NCBI GenBank assembly: GCA_029783825.1
Contig: JAREIK010003421.1
Location: 698,802-762,801 of the forward strand
Reading direction: 5' to 3'
Source: Sapria himalayana
Taxonomy: Eukaryota > Streptophyta > Magnoliopsida > Malpighiales > Rafflesiaceae
DNA: 64,000 nt
Within the stretch, counting starts at the first letter, position 1. The number at the start of each line of letters is the position of its first letter. The notes below the pieces were generated by a model. It saw only the letters and a program-made list of their open reading frames with translations. It was not told the origin of the DNA and made no database searches. A program made the translations under genes and the position numbers. Of the stretch, positions 59,036 through 64,000 are shown piece by piece.

Positions 59036-59121
59036 ACTACTTGGTCATGTCATGCAAGGTAATTTCCAAATGTGTGTTAGAATGGCCTATGTTCATCTGC
59101 ACCAAATGATACCTCTAACCC

Positions 59122-59617
59122 TAGAAGTGTTAAACAGGCCGAGCGGACTAGGCCCGGCCCAAGGCACAACCTGATTCGACCATGCTTGACTCAGCACAGC
59201 ACAATGCAGCCTCGTGTCAGGCCGAGGATCTTCGGCCCACGCGTCTTACCAAGCATGACCCGAGTGCCTGCCACATTGGCACGACATGGGCTATGCACTT
59301 GACAACCAACAAAATGACAGCCAACGGCCAATGAAACGATGTCCGATTGGCAATGACTAGTAGGCCCGATGAGAATAAGAGCATGAATCTCAAATCCTAA
59401 TTTTTAAAATTCATCCTAACCTAAATTTATTCTAACCCGACCCGATCCAGCCCGAACCCGGGCTGATGTCGGGCCACAGGCCATGCCGGGCCTGCCCTCC
59501 AAATAACCTTTTCGTGGATTGCAAACAACAGTGTCATAACTTGCACAACATGTGAGCCTAGATGGGCCTGGAAAAAATGAGCTAGGCTAACCAAGCCCAG
59601 CTTGTTTAACACATCTA
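59122..59617. mobile_element. hAT family A element, non-autonomous (496 bp)
   Basis: Ends TAGAAGTGTTAAACAGGCC and (inverted) TAGATGTGTTAAACAAGC, with a perfect 8-bp duplication TCTAACCC at 59,114-59,121 and 59,618-59,625. Arms carry GGCCCGGCCC and GACCCGATCCAGCCCG motifs. Confidence 0.92.
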
Positions 59618-59639
59618 TCTAACCCCAATAGAATGGAAT

Positions 59640-62600
59640 GGATTAATAAACAATGGACATGTAATTAAAATAGCTCAAATACTTGTATTTAAAAAAATAT
59701 TTTATAATATTTTGAAAGAATTTTAACTATAATCTATCTCATCAATCATATATGTTTTTTTATTATTTCTCAATACATACCCTTCAAATCTTACATTTTG
59801 AAGAGACTATTTAGCTTGTTTATCAAAATTTTTGAACTCAATTTGTATTTGATCACTCTTAAGATATAAAAAAATTAATATTTAAGACATTGAGATATAC
59901 TTTCCTTAGATATTCTAGTACTCAAATAGTATACGTATTTTTTATCAAAAATTAATAAAATTTTAATGCATATTAATATTACTTTGTTTAATCATGCATC
60001 ATTCTTTAATAAGCCTAAAAAGAATAAATTTATCATGATACTTAAATCCAACACTCTTCCCCTATTGCCTATAATTCTACCCAAACCACTAAATAGTAAA
60101 TATAGCCTTTATCAGTTAAATTTAATCATGTTAATACTCAAGATGATATTACTCTCATGAAATTATTAATACTTACTAACATATTCAAATCATAACATCT
60201 AATGAGTAAGATTTCACAAATAAAAAAACTCATTCATACTTATAACTTAGTAGTATAGAAATCTATACTAGTACATATTTATTAAGTAGACTACAAGAAG
60301 ACTTGACTATCCAAGACTTTAAATTTATACCATGAGAAAAAATATATTCATCCTTTTCAAATTAGAGACAACCCTATCAAAAAATTAGACAATTCTAAAG
60401 TCAATCACTCTAATCTTGACCTTCAAAGTTCTCTCCTGAACATACATAATAATTATACTCAGTATCCAATTTCACAAGTTGTCATACTGTCATTTTATTT
60501 TATTTTTTTATTTTTTTTTTATTTTTCTTTATGATATTAACATATAAAGTCTTTTTTTGAGTCATTATCTAGCTCGAGACAACATCGATAATAATTAAAG
60601 ATACGAATATCATTCACTCTAATAAAACTTAAGGATTAATATTACAACTTTCATGAAATTTTATTATTGATTATAGGTAGATATTCAATATTCAATATAA
60701 AGAATTACAAATGAGAATACAGATTACATTAAGGGCGTACTTATAATAAAAAAATATATACTTTAATATTTATTTGAACTAAGGACATTTACTTTTCAAT
60801 GAACAAAAATAACCTTATTAATATTCTTATTTCTTTTATAATATCTCATATTAGGAAGATAAAATAATTAAATGTGAAAAATACATTTTATCAAAATAAC
60901 CTTGAGGGGGATTGAAAATGTAGTAGCTACCTAGATTTCGAGCAGTACCATCAAATATAATATAATATTATACAAAACAGTCCTAACCAATTATTGAGAG
61001 CCTAGTTTACATGATTTTAATAGGCTATCAGTTTAAATAAATAACCATAAGAGACTTAGATATTTTTTTAACATAAAGATAATATATTCTACAAAAAATA
61101 TCATCTTGATACAAAAAAGATATATTTAATACTCTTATAAAAATTTATCTTGAGCTATACTCCAACAAATATTCTTATTGATCCATATATTAATTTTATT
61201 TTTAATTTGATATATTTAGTTGATTCCACTACTTATAGTTAATTTATATAAAAAAAATTATTAAACTATTATTAGACTAGATATAACATACATAATCAAA
61301 ATAATTAATAATTTCCTAATATTTCTTCGACAAATTGACCTTGTTGCTCTTCAAATACTAACGAATATAAAAAAATATCTACAATTTGAGATCTTTTTTA
61401 GGTATCATCAACACTTGCAATTAATGAGGATTTAGATTCAAGTTGAATGTTATCATGCATCGAAAAAAAATATATGAAAAAATCGTACAAATTTATTGGA
61501 GTCCATTTTTATTTTCTAAAAAAATAAAATATAAATAATTATTCAAAGACCTAGTAAAAAAATAGAGTTTAAACTTTAAAATAACAAAAATAATTACTTG
61601 AGAAATATTTTGGATATGGCAACTATTTCAATAAATTAGGTGTGCACTCTTTTTTCGTTATCCTTTACCATAATAATTAAACAGTAAGTTAAATAATCTT
61701 CAATCCAATATTTTATAAGCAAATAAAATAAGATGAGATAAATTATTTATTTTTCAAAAAAAAATATTAGAATATGATTATTACTATGATATTTATTCAA
61801 ACAAAAAAAATAGTCAGAGTAGCCAATAGATATCTTCATGAAAAGCTTGAGAAAACCTTAGCCCACTTTTCTTTTCTCAATATTGAATATTATAGACATG
61901 GATGCATCAGCCTGGCAAAAAATATAATTTTTATTTTTTTATTATTTATTTTTGATATTTTTAAGGGCATCCAATTTGTGAGCTAACCCAATCACTTTTT
62001 TCAATTATATAAAAGCATCAGTTAAATGATATTACACAAGTATTTTATTTATTTTTCATATTTTTAATGTATAACAATCTCAAAAAAAAAACACACATCA
62101 TCATTTGATTAATAAAACATTAAAAAATGAATAATGGCTCATCTTATTATTTTTTTATTATTACCCAAAGACATCCTTAAAAGAGCACACAAAAAAACAC
62201 ATGACAGAAATATTATAACTAAAAATATGCATGTAAAAAGTGTTATAATATTATAGATCAAATATTTATTATTCATTTGAATTTCATTTAAAAGTTAGAT
62301 ACTTTCACATAATATTTAACAAATTACATAACTTTTAGAAGTAGAAACAAAAACTCTTGTGAGACAAACTCAAGCATTATTACTCATAATCTTAATATCA
62401 TGCCCAAAATAATTTTTAATTATTTTATAATACACAATAAAAATAAAAAAGTGTTCCTTTTCGAAATAAATTCATGAAAGTAAAAAATTAGTTATAAAAT
62501 TTATAAAATATTGAAATCCAACTTAAGTGGCAATTCTATAGAAATCTCATTAATGCATATATAGATAATACAATAAAATCTTATATTCTTATGAGTTATT

Positions 62601-62990
62601 ATGTATAATATAAGAAGTTAACATTTTTTTAGCTAATACCCTATATAATAAAAAAAAATTTAATTGAATTCATTAGTCTTGATCAAATTTCAAAAACACA
62701 TTTAAACTAAGAGTGAAGAAAAATGTGTGATATACATATAAATAATATTTAAAAATCTTAGGGGTTTTTTTATAAAGTAAAATATACATAAACTATTATA
62801 GTTAAGTCTTTAAAAAAAAATTTCTTTAAGTCTATCAATTTTATATAGAAATACTAGGATGAGAAAAATATACACTACAATTAAGGAATATGTTAAGGAA
62901 ATTAATAAAAAATTACCTGAAAATTTGAAATAAAAAAAACATATACTAATAAATAAAATTTATAGATATTGTCATATCTTATAATTTTGA
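59640..62990. other. AT-rich stretch with dispersed repeat debris
   Basis: 59,655-59,745 repeats the AATAGCTC...TTTTAACTATAATCTA landmark of the 42.5-kb and 45.2-kb direct repeats. 61,240-61,400 resembles 52,330-52,450. No coding frame recognised. Confidence 0.4.
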
Positions 62991-63001
62991 GTACAGTATC
63001 T

Positions 63002-64000
63002 TAGATGTGTCAACCGGGCCAGGCCGGCCCGGCACGAGAAAAAACCATGCCCAGGCCCATGCCAAGCTCAGGTTAGGCACGAACCGTGCCGTGCCTGACC
63101 CGGCATGGTTCAGCCTGTGGCATGGCACACTGGCACGGGTTGATCCCATGCCGGGTGTCCCTCGAGCCTACTGCCTACGGCTACGGGGCACAGGCTACCC
63201 CACGATAGAACCACGCCCCTCCCACAAAAAAAACCGTGGGTCAGGTCTGATTGGACCCGACCCGTGGTCCCACTTCCACGAGGCCCAAACAGACACAGAT
63301 CCCCCAACGGGAAAAAAAAAATTAATATAAGATTATATTTTCAACCGTTGGATCTCGCCTCCAACGGCTAGGAAGTAGAATCCAACGGCCCTCATGATTC
63401 TGTCCCCTAAAAAATTAAAAAAAATTCAAAAAAAATTCTTTTTTTATAAAAAATTAATATATTTAATCTATAAATTTCATTCTCATCTCTTTAACATTTA
63501 TGTTTTTCAAAAATATAAATTCTCTCAAATCGTTCTATTTCTCTCTCTCAAAAATATTGCTTCTCTCTCTCGGGCCTCAGGATTTTGGCATTCGGCTTGG
63601 ATTTTCGGGAATCTCGACTTGATTTTTGAACATTAGAGCTTGATTGCAGTGCACTGTGCACGTGACCGACCTCACTACTTTTACCGGGTAATTTATTTTA
63701 CGGTTTTTTTAACTCTCTCTCTATAGTTTCTCTCTCTATACTAAAATTAGAAAACTTAAAATCAGTCTTCTAGTCTTAATTAAACTATTCTTAAAAACAA
63801 AAATCATAAAAAATGACAAATACAACTGAAACATATTTAAATTTAGAAAATAAAAATATTACACAGTGATCTGAGGCTGCTGAAACTTTGGTTTCTCCAG
63901 TCAATACAACCCAAATTTCTAAAAAAACAAAAAATTAGAAGAACTTCTATAGATTGGACTCATTTTAATATAATAAAACAAATAAATATTAGGGATGAGG
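63002..64000 (+). mobile_element. hAT family A element with transposase start, runs off the window
   Basis: Left end TAGATGTGTCAACC followed by a GGCC-rich arm of about 300 bp (GGCCAGGCCGGCCCGGCACG at 63,018). A leader with CT tracts follows at 63,535-63,575 and 63,710-63,740. There is no right terminus before the window ends. The start of a transposase frame at about 63,813 marks it as a member of the longer, transposase-bearing class. Confidence 0.75.
63813..64000 (+). pseudogene. hAT transposase N-terminus, partial
   Basis: The ATG at about 63,813 opens 18 codons then a TGA; the frame continues SEAAETLVSPVNTTQISKKT, and in the next frame over RRTSIDWTHFN. The DNA around 63,940-64,000 is nearly the same as that near 17,100-17,040 read on the minus strand (TTAGAAGAAC.TCTATA..TTGGACTCA), which is the part before the BED finger of the transposase there. 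The stop and the frame change suggest a broken copy, though the window ends too early to judge. Confidence 0.55.

Overview
The window looks like nuclear DNA of a flowering plant. It is very AT-rich, has no bacterial-style operons, contains GT-AG introns, and is packed with decayed plant transposons of the Ty1/copia, Ty3/gypsy, hAT and Mutator-like types. The large introns would fit a monocot such as a palm or an orchid, but nothing seen here fixes the species. I found no rRNA, tRNA or CRISPR array.

One host gene is recognisable, and it organises more than half of the window. On the minus strand, eight exons of an acyl-protein thioesterase / carboxylesterase-type alpha/beta hydrolase run from 54,890 down to 19,791. 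Every exon has AG/GT borders and every junction keeps phase. The exons total 739 nt across 35.1 kb. Intron 1 is 17.5 kb and intron 2 is 12.5 kb, both filled with transposons. The upstream exon carrying the start codon was not found. The catalytic Ser, Asp and His codons are all present, but exon 5 has lost about 13 nt at a conserved loop and some motifs are eroded. The copy is therefore probably a pseudogene, or makes a truncated or alternatively spliced product.

1-5,900: non-coding sequence of unclear origin, richer in mixed-sequence motifs than the rest, with a 20-bp tandem repeat and TA and CT microsatellites. 5,927-14,210: a minus-strand Ty3/gypsy gag-protease remnant split by a whole, decayed Ty1/copia element (7,605-13,684), which itself carries a Mutator-like inverted-repeat element (9,077-9,569). 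14,650-18,100: a decayed transposase-bearing hAT element plus a remnant. 18,140-19,790: AT-rich flank, a CA/CG microsatellite and the probable 3' untranslated region of the thioesterase. 19,791-54,890: the thioesterase exons and their transposon-filled introns. 54,890-64,000: AT-rich flank with more hAT elements, the last of which begins at 63,002 and runs off the window with a transposase start.

Three hAT families can be separated by terminal repeat and internal sequence. Family A starts TAGAGGTGTCAAAC, has CpG-rich GGCCCGGCACG-type subterminal repeats, and gives about ten copies. Family B starts CATAGTT or CAAAGTT and carries a DUF659-type transposase with an acidic tail. Family C starts CTAAGAAGCACGG and carries a C-rich internal minisatellite. 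Many copies keep 8-bp target duplications, so their borders are well fixed.
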